Assembly: GCA_024275575.1 (NCBI GenBank)
Contig: JAJRYV010000033.1
Location: 1-40,579, forward strand
Direction: 5' to 3'
Origin: a bacterium
GTDB taxonomy: Bacteria; Zhuqueibacterota; Zhuqueibacteria; Zhuqueibacterales; Geothermadaptataceae
DNA: 40,579 nt
A model generated the notes under the pieces. That model did not search any database, was not told where the DNA came from, and saw nothing but the letters and a program-made list of their open reading frames with translations. Shown here one piece after another: positions 18,191-26,076 of this stretch. Numbering within the stretch: the first letter of the stretch is position 1; each line of letters starts with the position of its first letter. The position numbers and the translations under genes are program-made.

Positions 18191-19957
18191 TTAAACGTTC
18201 GAATTGGTGAATCGCACGGTTAAAATAGTGATATCATCAGATTGTGGTGCTGAGCCGGTAAATTCCTTAACATCCTTTTCGAGACAAAACATGAGTTGTT
18301 CAGCGGATTTATCGATGTGCTTGCGAATGCTCTTTTCGATGCGAAATTCTTCGAATTCCTCATCCTTTTCGTTCATCGCTTCACTGACACCGTCAGTGAA
18401 TAAAATCAACAAATCCCCAGGTTGCAATGCAATAGTTTCTTGTTCATATGGCATATTCTTCATCATGCCGAGGATCAAACCGCCGGCCTCGAGCAGGCGC
18501 ACTTTTTCATCCGCGCACCCCCGCGGGAATAACATCGGAGGATTATGGCCGGCATTCACGTAAGTAAGCTCATTTTTGTCGAGATCGATAATCGCGACGA
18601 AAAAAGTTATGAACTTGTCCATATTGGTGTTGGCATGAATGATGTTGTTGATCCGCGCCACTTTTTCCGACAGCGTCCATTCAGTGTGGATTATCGCATG
18701 CAAACTGGCTTGAATATTGGCCATAAGCAATGCCGCCGGGACGCCTTTTCCGGAAACATCGGCAATGGTGATCGCCAACTGCTTTTCATCGATTTGAATA
18801 TAATCAAAATAATCGCCCCCAACCTGGCTGTGGGAATTGTTCATACCGGCGAATTCGTAGCCTGCGATCTGTGGTACGGCGTCCGGTAATAATTTGCGTT
18901 GAATTTCCCGGGCGATGGAAAGCTCCTCCTCGAGGCGCTGCTTTTCCAACGTTTCCTGGAACAGACGGGCATTCTCCAGTGAGACCATCGCTGCATTGCC
19001 CAGAGTCGATAAAAATTCGAGCTCATCATTACGATAAGAAGCCCGGTTCAGCCGCTCACCGATGAGAATGCAGGCTGATAATTCATCCTGACGAAACATC
19101 GGCACGAGAATTTTTACACCGAAAGACTGTAAGTATCCCGACAACTTTTTATCCGGCAAATCGCCCGCCCGCAATGCCTTTTTTCCCTCGGCAAGCAAGG
19201 CAAATGCTTTTTTATAATTATCTGTGCCAAGGTTTTCTTTTGCATCAAATCCCTTGCTGATGATAAAAGCCGGGGTTGCCGATTTATTGCATTCGACGAC
19301 GGCAATTTTCTGCGTCATCATCTCACCCATGATGGCGTATACCAAGATCGAAGCGATTTTATCAGGGTCAAAAGTGGTGTTCAACTCTTTGCCGATTTCA
19401 AAAATCGTTTTGAGATGCTGCACTTTTCTGTCGAGTTCGTTGTTTACATCTTGCAGCTCCCGGATGAATTTACTGTTCTCAATTGCCGGCGCCGCGAGGT
19501 TGGCAAATGAAGCGAGATATTCAAGTTCATCTCGGGTGAATTCCTGCTGGGTGATTTTACCGCCGAGTAAAATATAACCGACGATCACATTATTACTGAG
19601 AATCGGGCAGAGTAACTTCATCCCCAGGCTTTGTAGAAAAGCAAAGCTATCAAAATGGCTGATATCGGCAAGCAATTGTGGTTCGTGCAGCTTATCGGGG
19701 ATTGAAATATCTTTGCTGATATTATTCGCAGGGATGCCTTTGACGGTGGCGATGGAGAAAAGATTTTCTTCCTCTTTTTTAAGCAGGACGGCACCCTGGG
19801 TAATCATCATTCTGCCCATGGGTGTAAAAAGCAGCGTGTCGAGAATCGATTTTAAATTTAAAGAACTGTTCAGGGTTTTACTGAGTTCGAAAAGGCTTTG
19901 CAGCTCGACCAACCTTCGTTCGAAGGGTGCATCTTTATCATCCTGGCTACGTTTCAC
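18191..19957 (-). CDS. GAF-GAF-SpoIIE serine phosphatase (RsbU-like)
   Basis: 588 residues. Two GAF sensor domains (about 15-165 and 185-335), each with the usual tail helix of the LxxLANLAAPAIENSKF and LSTLGNAAMVSLENARLF type, are followed by a coiled helix (EKQRLEEELSIAREIQRKLL) and a complete SpoIIE/PP2C domain. The phosphatase shows HSQVGGDYFDY, TIADVSGKGVPAALLMA, YVNAGHNPPML, LLILFTDGVSEAMN and APQSDDITILTV. It probably dephosphorylates the STAS protein encoded at 20487-20831, triggered by a small ligand or stress signal through the GAF domains. Start is GTG 19957, with GAGGG close upstream. It lies 21 bp after the HATPase gene. Confidence 0.93.
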   Translation of the reverse strand: MKRSQDDKDAPFERRLVELQSLFELSKTLNSSLNLKSILDTLLFTPMGRMMITQGAVLLKKEEENLFSIATVKGIPANNISKDISIPDKLHEPQLLADISHFDSFAFLQSLGMKLLCPILSNNVIVGYILLGGKITQQEFTRDELEYLASFANLAAPAIENSKFIRELQDVNNELDRKVQHLKTIFEIGKELNTTFDPDKIASILVYAIMGEMMTQKIAVVECNKSATPAFIISKGFDAKENLGTDNYKKAFALLAEGKKALRAGDLPDKKLSGYLQSFGVKILVPMFRQDELSACILIGERLNRASYRNDELEFLSTLGNAAMVSLENARLFQETLEKQRLEEELSIAREIQRKLLPDAVPQIAGYEFAGMNNSHSQVGGDYFDYIQIDEKQLAITIADVSGKGVPAALLMANIQASLHAIIHTEWTLSEKVARINNIIHANTNMDKFITFFVAIIDLDKNELTYVNAGHNPPMLFPRGCADEKVRLLEAGGLILGMMKNMPYEQETIALQPGDLLILFTDGVSEAMNEKDEEFEEFRIEKSIRKHIDKSAEQLMFCLEKDVKEFTGSAPQSDDITILTVRFTNSNV

Positions 19958-19978
19958 CTTGCCCTCACATTTTGTTGA

Positions 19979-20410
19979 TTACTGCGGGATATATTTCACG
20001 AGCTGAACCTGATTCTTTTTGCCGGGTTCCATTTTAAAATCGACTTCATCCATGAGTGTTTGCATGAGATATATGCCGAGACCGCCAACACGCATTTCGG
20101 AGAGGTACTTTTTCATATCAGGTGTTTTTATTTTCTTCGGGCTGAAGCCCCGGCCCTTATCTGAAATAATAATTTTAAACTTTTTCGCATCTGTTTGCAC
20201 CATGACATCCAAAGGTTGCCTGTCGTCGCCTTGATAAGCATGCTTGACGACATTTGTGCATGCTTCATCCACTGCCAATTCGATCTGATTTATCTTTTCA
20301 TCATCGAAGCCGACACCCCGGGCAATATTGGTAACAAACTCCCGAATAAGCTCGAGATGGTTTGTGCTACTCGGCAACTTCAATTGATATTTTTTCACCT
20401 TACTTGCCAA
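19979..20410 (-). CDS. Anti-sigma regulatory factor / serine kinase (RsbW/SpoIIAB-like HATPase)
   Basis: A 143-residue GHKL ATPase. N-box ELAVDEACTNVVKHAY (E49, N53), G1 box DKGRGF (84-89) and G2 box GGLGIYLMQ (109-117) are intact. In partner switching such a kinase binds a sigma factor or another target and releases it by binding an unphosphorylated STAS protein, which it can also phosphorylate. Start TTG 20410 has AAGGCGG about 9 nt upstream. The STAS gene ends 76 bp before. The sigma factor it controls is not encoded next to it. Confidence 0.92.
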   Translation of the reverse strand: MASKVKKYQLKLPSSTNHLELIREFVTNIARGVGFDDEKINQIELAVDEACTNVVKHAYQGDDRQPLDVMVQTDAKKFKIIISDKGRGFSPKKIKTPDMKKYLSEMRVGGLGIYLMQTLMDEVDFKMEPGKKNQVQLVKYIPQ

Positions 20411-20486
20411 AACTTCACCGCCTTATTTTTCAGCAATAGTTACTCAGAAACCTGATCTGATCGATTAATTCATCACGGTAAAATTA

Positions 20487-20831
20487 TTAAGTAAACTTTT
20501 GCACGGCTTCTTCTTCTGTTCGAAAAATTTCGTATAACGCGGGAAAACCCAACAAATCAAACACCCGAAAAATCTTGCTCGACATGTTCGTGAGTTTGAT
20601 ATCACCGCCATTCTTGCGAATTTCTTCAATAAATCCCATGAAGACTCCCAAACCGGCACTGCTGATATACCCTAACTCCTGAAAATTGACGATGACCTTA
20701 TATTTTTCTTCACTGATGCATTTTTGCAGCTCAGATTCCAAATCCGGAGCAGTGTGCGCATCTAAAAATCCTTTCAGATGCAATGTGACAATTTCATTGT
20801 TTTCCATTAGAGCTATTTCAAAGCCACCCAT
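20487..20831 (-). CDS. STAS-domain anti-sigma factor antagonist (RsbV/SpoIIAA-like)
   Basis: A 114-residue single STAS domain. The phosphorylated serine region is GYISSAGLGV (S57/S58, most likely S58). The N-terminal VTLHLKGFLDAHTAPDLE is typical. It switches the HATPase kinase away from its target when unphosphorylated. An AAGGAGGT ribosome site (20838-20845) sits 6 nt before ATG 20831, the best in the cassette, so this protein is probably made in excess. It is the first gene of the cassette. Confidence 0.93.
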   Translation of the reverse strand: MGGFEIALMENNEIVTLHLKGFLDAHTAPDLESELQKCISEEKYKVIVNFQELGYISSAGLGVFMGFIEEIRKNGGDIKLTNMSSKIFRVFDLLGFPALYEIFRTEEEAVQKFT

Positions 20832-20837
20832 TCAGTT

Positions 20838-20845
20838 ACCTCCTT
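20838..20845 (-). promoter_or_regulatory. Strong ribosome-binding site of the STAS gene
   Basis: AAGGAGGT with a 6-nt spacer to ATG 20831, much stronger than those of the downstream cassette genes, which start at TTG, GTG and ATG. Confidence 0.7.
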
Positions 20846-21202
20846 ATTGAACATATAGGGCAAATGAATACAAAAGTTTCTTAAATATTCTAACCACAAT
20901 TTAAAGCTGACTGAAAGCGAAAAACCCCTCTTTTAAAGCCAGCTTAAATTTGTAAATATTTAATCCCCGGTGAAATCGATGCCGTTTCATGATTCCGAGT
21001 GATCATCTGCAGAAAATACAGTTTAATCAATAATCAAAACAGCAATAAAAAACAACCTATATTTCTATAATCTTTATAATTGAGTCCTGTTTATCACAAT
21101 GATTCAACCCAGGTGGACCCGGTGAGGATTTAGGCTCATCTGTGCACCTGTCAAGGTTTCCCGTATAAAAACGATGCCTGCCAGCCAGCAGCATTATTTT
21201 AC
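20846..21202. other. Intergenic region upstream of the partner-switching cassette
   Basis: It must hold the promoter of the minus-strand STAS cassette and the 3' end of the lipoprotein transcript. The part next to the STAS gene is AT-rich. I see no high-scoring promoter, tRNA or terminator with a T-run. No coding frame is convincing on either strand. Confidence 0.4.
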
Positions 21203-22456
21203 TCACCTGAATTGTTGCACGAGCATATTCGTAACAACGCCGTCTGCCTGGTTTTTACTCAGTACCGAACCCGTGTCCCCATCCAGTTCTGTTATCATGC
21301 CTGTGGCATCAGCGACAAAACAGTTCGAATTGTAAGGACTGACCGCCAGGGAACGCGCTTTGTCGAATCCTTCGATGACAAGCATTTCATCACCTTGCAG
21401 CGACAGCTTGACCACACGGGAGGATGTTTCTCCGGCTTGCAAATCGATACACCAGAGGGCGCCGCTTTTGTGATCAAGAGCGATTTGCTCAACAAGATTA
21501 AAGTGTGAATATTTTTTGGCGATCGCCAGCGTGTCGGTGGCGTTTTCAATCACGATGAGGTTGCCCAAATCACCGAGCCATAAGCGGTCATTGGGCTGGT
21601 CATAGGCCATCGGCAGAATTGATTCAAAGCCTGATTTTTTCTCAAGGATTTGTCCTTCATAGTTGAGCCGCACCAGGACACCACTGCCCACGACCGCAAG
21701 GAAGACGCTGTTTTTCTCAGTGTTCAACGCAATTTCCCGGGGAGCATCAAAAATGCTGATCTCATGTGCCTTCAAACCGGAGAGATCGAAACGTGCCACA
21801 GCATTGAAATTATAGCTCGTAACCCAAACAACATTGTCATCGATATCAAATGCGAAATCGGTTATACCGCGTAATGAGATAGCATTGCTGATAATCCTGC
21901 CGCCGCGATTTATCCGCTTCAAACGATTATCCCAGAAATCAGAAACCCATATCTCCTTGTTGAGCGTATCCACCGCGATATTCGAGGGTTCAAAAAAGCC
22001 ATCGACAGAGAGCACCTGATGCCGCCCATCATGGCTGTATTTTGTTACTTTACTGTTTTGCAAGTCAGTGACCCATAAAAATGTCGGCCCCGGCCGAACC
22101 TGCACCGCATCTGAAAGAATCGATTCAAAATCACCGGTGATGACCGAAATTTTATACCAGCGGTCTTTTTCAAATTCACAATCCGTATCCCAGTAGACAA
22201 ACAGAGATGGCAGCGCTGTTTTGATCTGCTGAAATGTCTGCTCGCCTTGCAGGCGCCGGTAAATCCTAAAACCCGTAGCGTTAGAAAAGCGCAGATGAGC
22301 CCATGAGACGCGAACTGAATCATTACTTGAATAGAGCACCGGTGCGGCGGGTCTACCCCCACTCTGTAGATTTTGAGGATCGAGCGGGTTGCTGCGTTCA
22401 CGTTTGTCACAGCCGAAAAGGAGAAGTGTGAGCAGAATAATATTTAGAAAATACAT
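21203..22456 (-). CDS. Lipoprotein with NHL/beta-propeller repeats
   Basis: 417 residues with a lipoprotein signal (MYFLNIILLTLLLFGC, Cys16 as acylation site) followed by NPLDPQN, a segment common just after the Cys in lipoproteins of FCB-type bacteria. Residues about 36-120 look like a fibronectin-III-type domain (VRVSWAHL, ATGFRIYRRL, YKISVITGD). The rest is a six-bladed propeller-like repeat (FLWVTDLQNSKVTKYSHDG, EIWVSDFWDNRLKRINRGG, VVWVTSYNFNAVARFD and so on). It is likely anchored in the outer membrane or periplasm and binds a ligand. It stands alone between two intergenic regions and is not in the partner-switching operon. Confidence 0.87.
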   Translation of the reverse strand: MYFLNIILLTLLLFGCDKRERSNPLDPQNLQSGGRPAAPVLYSSNDSVRVSWAHLRFSNATGFRIYRRLQGEQTFQQIKTALPSLFVYWDTDCEFEKDRWYKISVITGDFESILSDAVQVRPGPTFLWVTDLQNSKVTKYSHDGRHQVLSVDGFFEPSNIAVDTLNKEIWVSDFWDNRLKRINRGGRIISNAISLRGITDFAFDIDDNVVWVTSYNFNAVARFDLSGLKAHEISIFDAPREIALNTEKNSVFLAVVGSGVLVRLNYEGQILEKKSGFESILPMAYDQPNDRLWLGDLGNLIVIENATDTLAIAKKYSHFNLVEQIALDHKSGALWCIDLQAGETSSRVVKLSLQGDEMLVIEGFDKARSLAVSPYNSNCFVADATGMITELDGDTGSVLSKNQADGVVTNMLVQQFR

Positions 22457-22496
22457 GTGTTCCGAATTAAATTATTAAATAGTTCAGCTAATGTTG

Positions 22497-22526
22497 AAGA
22501 TAAGGAATCTTGAATTACCAAGTCAA
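22497..22526 (-). promoter_or_regulatory. Possible sigma-70-like promoter of the NHL lipoprotein gene
   Basis: Minus-strand TTGACT (22521-22526), an 18-nt spacer, and TATCTT (22497-22502), about 40 nt upstream of ATG 22456. The fit is partial. Confidence 0.3.
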
Positions 22527-22639
22527 GAAATATCAGGATTGTTTGCGGGTCGGCAGGTTATGGTTTGTTGCAATGCTGATGCTGGAGAGTTTATTTTTTA
22601 AGCGATGCACAAACTGAGTATTTTTGTCCCAAAATAACC

Positions 22640-22667
22640 TTGCAAATTGATTACTCACGACTATATT
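22640..22667 (+). promoter_or_regulatory. Possible promoter of the plus-strand island
   Basis: TTGCAA (22640-22645), a 16-nt spacer and TATATT (22662-22667) lie about 97 nt before the small ORF at 22764. It is the only reasonable -35/-10 pair I noticed in the 450-bp divergent region. Confidence 0.3.
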
Positions 22668-22763
22668 TATATCAGATTATTCATTTTTTTTGAATACAGT
22701 TTTAAAAAACACCAGCTTTGCGCCTTCACCCGGTCGTGTCTAATTCAGGAGGAAATACACAGG

Positions 22764-22880
22764 ATGCAAGTTATGAGCAAGATTATCAATACTAACCTCG
22801 CCTCAATAACATCATTTGCGGGGGGGGGGATTTCTCTGCTTTTTCCTTACCGTTTTCTTTGCAAAAATTTATCCCAATAA
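22764..22880 (+). CDS. Small ORF with a 10-G tract; possible leader or phase-variable peptide
   Basis: 38 codons from ATG 22764, preceded by AGGAGG at 22747-22752, so a translated ORF is plausible. The peptide begins MQVMSKIINTNLASITSFAG and then runs over a homopolymer of ten G (22820-22829). Loss of one G would move the frame to GFLCFFLTVFFAKIYPN, a hydrophobic segment, and carry it past the start of the next gene. Gain of one G gives another short end. Homopolymers of this length are typical of slipped-strand phase variation, or of sequencing error. Function is unknown. The IINTNLASI motif recalls flagellin N-termini but is too short to rely on. Confidence 0.4.
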   Translation: MQVMSKIINTNLASITSFAGGGISLLFPYRFLCKNLSQ

Positions 22881-22909
22881 GACCAATTATTTAATCAACT
22901 TTTTCATGC

Positions 22910-23695
22910 ATGGGGTCCGGCGGCATGGCAAATAGAAATGTAATTGTATACAGCCAAAATCTGCAACACAAGAACCTTAGCTCTCTGGGACAAAAGTGTA
23001 TTCCCTTGCATGATTACAGCCCGGATGGCGTTCCCTCAATATTTGTCGTGCAGCAGGACCAACTGCAAAACACCTATACAAAACTGCAACGAATCCAGTC
23101 TGCTTATCGGCCGGAAAGTTTAGTTATTAGTATTATACCGCCCAGTGAGAGAAGACCGGAAATCAGGCTGTCGGGAGTTCTTGCGGTAAAGCTGAGTTGC
23201 CCGGAAAGTCTGCACCACCTCGTTCTCATAGCCCTGGGTGAGTCGCCGCTATACTTTGATCCCGGTTGGTATTATGGGCTTGCCACAGCCGACGCAGCTT
23301 TGCTTGAAATTCGGCAATGGGTTGATGCACTGAAAATACAGAATAACCGGTCCGCGACAATTTCCCCCGATTACACCGTTGCATCTTTGGCTGCATATTT
23401 TAATTACAGCAGTAAAACAGCCTTGCGTTATTGCAAGAAATTATTCGATACAAAGCCCGGCGAGCTTCTGGCCCTGCGCCGGTTGTTTTTTCATCTAGCC
23501 CAGTGCATGAGACAAGAACAAATGCTCACAGAAAAACGGCGGGGTTTTTCACCGCTGCCTGAAGTTCCTGAAGGATTCCCACAATCTTTTAAAAGGAGGC
23601 TAGGTTTGACTTACACGGCTTTCCGGCATTTGGCGGAGAAGGAGCATTGGTTGGCGGTTTTGGGGAGGGTATTAAATGAGCAGGAGGAAACTTAA
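22910..23695 (+). CDS. AraC-like helix-turn-helix transcriptional regulator
   Basis: 261 residues. The last third resembles an AraC/XylS DNA-binding domain: YTVASLAAYFNYSSKTALRY (helix-turn-helix 1), KLFDTKPGELLALRRLFFHL (linker helix), then a less clear second element around QSFKRRLGLTYTAFRHLAEK. The N-terminal 150 residues form an alpha/beta-looking region I do not recognise, perhaps a ligand-binding or degenerate receiver domain. ATG 22910 is used, with an alternative at 22925 (MANRN). No good Shine-Dalgarno site is seen, which fits coupling to the small ORF upstream. It is first in the plus-strand block and may control the lipoprotein, outer-membrane and TonB genes that follow. Confidence 0.65.
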   Translation: MGSGGMANRNVIVYSQNLQHKNLSSLGQKCIPLHDYSPDGVPSIFVVQQDQLQNTYTKLQRIQSAYRPESLVISIIPPSERRPEIRLSGVLAVKLSCPESLHHLVLIALGESPLYFDPGWYYGLATADAALLEIRQWVDALKIQNNRSATISPDYTVASLAAYFNYSSKTALRYCKKLFDTKPGELLALRRLFFHLAQCMRQEQMLTEKRRGFSPLPEVPEGFPQSFKRRLGLTYTAFRHLAEKEHWLAVLGRVLNEQEET

Positions 23696-23721
23696 ATTGA
23701 AAGGAGGCCTATCGAACAAAG

Positions 23722-23772
23722 GTGGATAAGCGAACAATCCTGGAAATAAAAAAGCTTCAGCAACTCAAATAA
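23722..23772 (+). other. 16-codon stub resembling an IS21-type transposase N-terminus
   Basis: GTG 23722 opens MDKRTILEIKKLQQLK and stops at TAA 23770. The wording is close to the first residues of IstA/HTH-type transposases. The match is very short and the remainder of an element is not present, so it would be only a remnant. It overlaps the hairpin described below. Confidence 0.25.
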
Positions 23773-23783
23773 GCTACTGAAGC
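23746..23783 (-). terminator. Possible intrinsic terminator, minus-strand reading
   Basis: GCTTCAG (23754-23760) and CTGAAGC (23777-23783) form a 7-bp stem with a 16-nt loop, followed on the minus strand by TTTTTTAT (23746-23753). No minus-strand gene ends here, so it could block antisense transcription, or be only the remains of an element. Confidence 0.35.
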
Positions 23784-23927
23784 CGTAAAACTTAAAACGC
23801 AAATTAAGTATACATAAACTACGGCATTTATTCAAGAGTGAATTTGATAATTCTGAAGCTTTTCCGTATTTTTTGACATGTTCTAAATTCAAAATTGTTG
23901 TTGAATTACTAAAAAAGGAAAAGTAAA

Positions 23928-24953
23928 ATGCGATTCAACTTTAAAATACTCACTGTTTTCAGCTTGGCCGTTCTCGTTTTTATCGGCTGTGAAACGATGA
24001 TTAATGAAACTACGTTTGAAGAGGGAGCGATACCATCCGAACAAGCCTTGGCCAAGTCACAATTAAAAATTCCGAAAAAGTTAAAAACATTAGTTAAATT
24101 GATGGTTAAAGCAATCCGTGAAGATGATGTTCAGGAAAGATTGCATGAATTAATAGCAGATATCAAGACCAACGAAAAAATTATGGACCTGCCAGTGTGG
24201 TTACAGGAAAGCATAAATAACCGGACTGTCCTTTCGCGGATAGCTACAGAAGAATACCCGGAAGGAGCTATTTCAGATTTGTTAGCACAGATTGGATTTG
24301 ATTTGGATATTTATTTTCCCGTTGATGCACACCGCAAGAATTGGTACCAAAGAAGAAACGATCTTGTGATTGGCTTTGCTGACCCCAATGAAGAATGGGG
24401 GGCGATTACTGCATATCGTCTGAATGGAGAGCAAGTGACTCTTACTGCTGATGCTCCACCTGATTTTCCAGTGCTCATGATTAACCTGTGTGAGCACGTA
24501 GATGGGCACATGACAGAGCAAGTGCCGATTGATGATGGTGATGGCGGCGGTGGAGGTGGAGGCAGCGGCGGCGGTTCTCCTTGCTACGACGCTGCGGATG
24601 GATGTGAAGAGGAAAGGCAAGATGGTGCACGAATGATCTTATACAAAGTTAAGCAAACTGATTGTAACGAAGCGTGGAATTTGGGGGACCCTGAAATTTA
24701 TTATTCGGTAAAAAGCGGTAAAGGATATTCCAAGGAAAATGTTTCCCTTGGCGATAAATGGAATTGTTATTGGAAGTGGGGTGGCATATTCCATGACTAT
24801 GGATGGAAAAAAGTTAAAAAATATGACGCCCATTGGTACTGGTCTACTTATGGTGATTATATGGTTTACTTTTTTTATGAAGATGATGCCGGATGGGGCA
24901 CGACTAAGGTTAAAGCGAGTTATTATGATAAGGATACAGGCGTTAAAGTTTAG
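23928..24953 (+). CDS. Lipoprotein with a poly-Gly linker, frame broken by TAG near its C-terminus
   Basis: 341 residues to the TAG at 24951. Lipoprotein signal MRFNFKILTVFSLAVLVFIG with C21. An N-terminal helical region, then PVDAHRKNWYQRRNDLVIGF and APPDFPVLMINLCEH, then a glycine/serine linker (206-216), then a domain with GDPEIYYSV, SLGDKWNCYWKWGG and MVYFFYEDDAGWG. The order resembles DUF3103-type proteins in outline, with low confidence. The same frame runs on after TAG for 46 codons to TAA 25092-25094, with protein-like wording (LEFTIGTHDDKMGSENVHK and later GEIPYDTGEIKFIVDWDNN), so the original gene probably ended there. Base composition is more AT-rich than in neighbouring genes, which suggests transfer or fast evolution. 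Start ATG has AAGGA 9 nt before. Confidence 0.75.
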   Translation: MRFNFKILTVFSLAVLVFIGCETMINETTFEEGAIPSEQALAKSQLKIPKKLKTLVKLMVKAIREDDVQERLHELIADIKTNEKIMDLPVWLQESINNRTVLSRIATEEYPEGAISDLLAQIGFDLDIYFPVDAHRKNWYQRRNDLVIGFADPNEEWGAITAYRLNGEQVTLTADAPPDFPVLMINLCEHVDGHMTEQVPIDDGDGGGGGGGSGGGSPCYDAADGCEEERQDGARMILYKVKQTDCNEAWNLGDPEIYYSVKSGKGYSKENVSLGDKWNCYWKWGGIFHDYGWKKVKKYDAHWYWSTYGDYMVYFFYEDDAGWGTTKVKASYYDKDTGVKV

Positions 24954-25094
24954 CTCGAGTTTACAATAGGCACACATGATGATAAAATGGGATCAGAAAA
25001 TGTGCATAAAAATGATAATTATAAGGGAGTTGAAGGCGAAATTCCTTATGATACCGGCGAGATAAAATTTATCGTAGATTGGGATAATAACTAA
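24954..25094 (+). pseudogene. In-frame C-terminal continuation of the Gly-linker lipoprotein
   Basis: 46 open codons directly after the TAG, in the same frame, ending at TAA. They have a normal amino-acid mix with a beta-strand-like end (TGEIKFIVDWDNN). They would complete the C-terminal beta domain. Either a nonsense mutation removed them from the protein or TAG is partly read through. Confidence 0.5.
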
Positions 25095-25155
25095 GATTAA
25101 GCTTACGGGGGTGAAAAAGCGCCTCCTTAAGCTTATAAGAATTCGGGAAATAAAA

Positions 25156-25992
25156 ATGAAAAAAAACTTTGTACTTGTTTTCATTCTAACTGGTTTTATT
25201 CAAGCTCAAACTATTGCCACAGCACCTGCATGGATAGATGAGACCGATTTATTTGTACGGCCACATTACGAAATGAGCATCATTCAACATAGCGCTGCTG
25301 TTATCGATGGCTTACACTATTTAGGCAAACCAGTTTCAGGTAAGTTTACATTCTACAGCCAATTTGTTGGAATTGAGATTGGAGTCAGGAATTCCAGGCT
25401 GCAGCTTGCCTATGCCGCACAAATGACTGTTTTTAACAATGACTATCTATCGGAATTTAAATTGCAGTCCGGGAGAATCATCGACGAACCGGCACTTGAG
25501 ATGCTTAAACAAAATATTAGTCTTGAATATAGAGTGAATAAAACCTGGACGTTAATATTTAAATATCAGATTGTTAATGAGGTTATCTCAGGAGGCCATA
25601 ACCCTGATTCTTATGATAATTTTATTAGTGCAAATTTAATGAGATCAATGCTTTTTTTCTCAGTTCCGGTAGCTCTGAAATACAAAGGAGTTGACTTTTT
25701 TGCAGAACCAGGGTTTAGTTTACTGGGCAAAACACATAAGGGGAATAACTATACAGCTCAATTTTTACGCTACCAAAATCCGGATGAACCGTATCGACAG
25801 CTTTTAATTGAAGAGCCATTAATTTCCATTAGCAAATCACCACGTGCTGTTTTTTTTAAAGGCGGGATCGGGCTTAAACCCGCTGGTTTGTTCCCTCTAC
25901 GCTTATATTATAGTTTGATGAGGGATTCTGTAAAAGACAAGTACTCAGAGCTTCTTAACAGTCTAACTCTTGAACTCGGCATACCCTTTTAG
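25156..25992 (+). CDS. Outer-membrane-like protein, paralogue A of a tandem pair
   Basis: 278 residues from ATG 25156. This start gives a signal peptide (MKKNFVLVFILTGFIQAQ); a GTG at 25111 would add 15 charged residues in front of it. The mature part is beta-rich and ends in IPF, the aromatic C-terminus usual for outer-membrane barrels. Shared words with paralogue B are DExDLFVxPxxE, HSA, DGLxY, PVSG, YTAxFLxY and NSLxxE..IPF. I do not recognise the family. It stops with TAG at 25990, and there is no further stop before paralogue B starts. The mature protein may be a barrel or a surface partner of the TonB receptor downstream. Confidence 0.7.
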   Translation: MKKNFVLVFILTGFIQAQTIATAPAWIDETDLFVRPHYEMSIIQHSAAVIDGLHYLGKPVSGKFTFYSQFVGIEIGVRNSRLQLAYAAQMTVFNNDYLSEFKLQSGRIIDEPALEMLKQNISLEYRVNKTWTLIFKYQIVNEVISGGHNPDSYDNFISANLMRSMLFFSVPVALKYKGVDFFAEPGFSLLGKTHKGNNYTAQFLRYQNPDEPYRQLLIEEPLISISKSPRAVFFKGGIGLKPAGLFPLRLYYSLMRDSVKDKYSELLNSLTLELGIPF

Positions 25993-26076
25993 TTTAAAAT
26001 TGCATTATCATTTAAAGTTATATTCACTAATGCGGATCCAGATTTGGAATTTAAGAAATTGAAGGTGGCGCCAAAC

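Noticed and set aside
22764-22880. Flagellin N-terminus
   Set aside because: Only the IINTNLASI wording fits, with no following helical domain and no other flagellar gene nearby.
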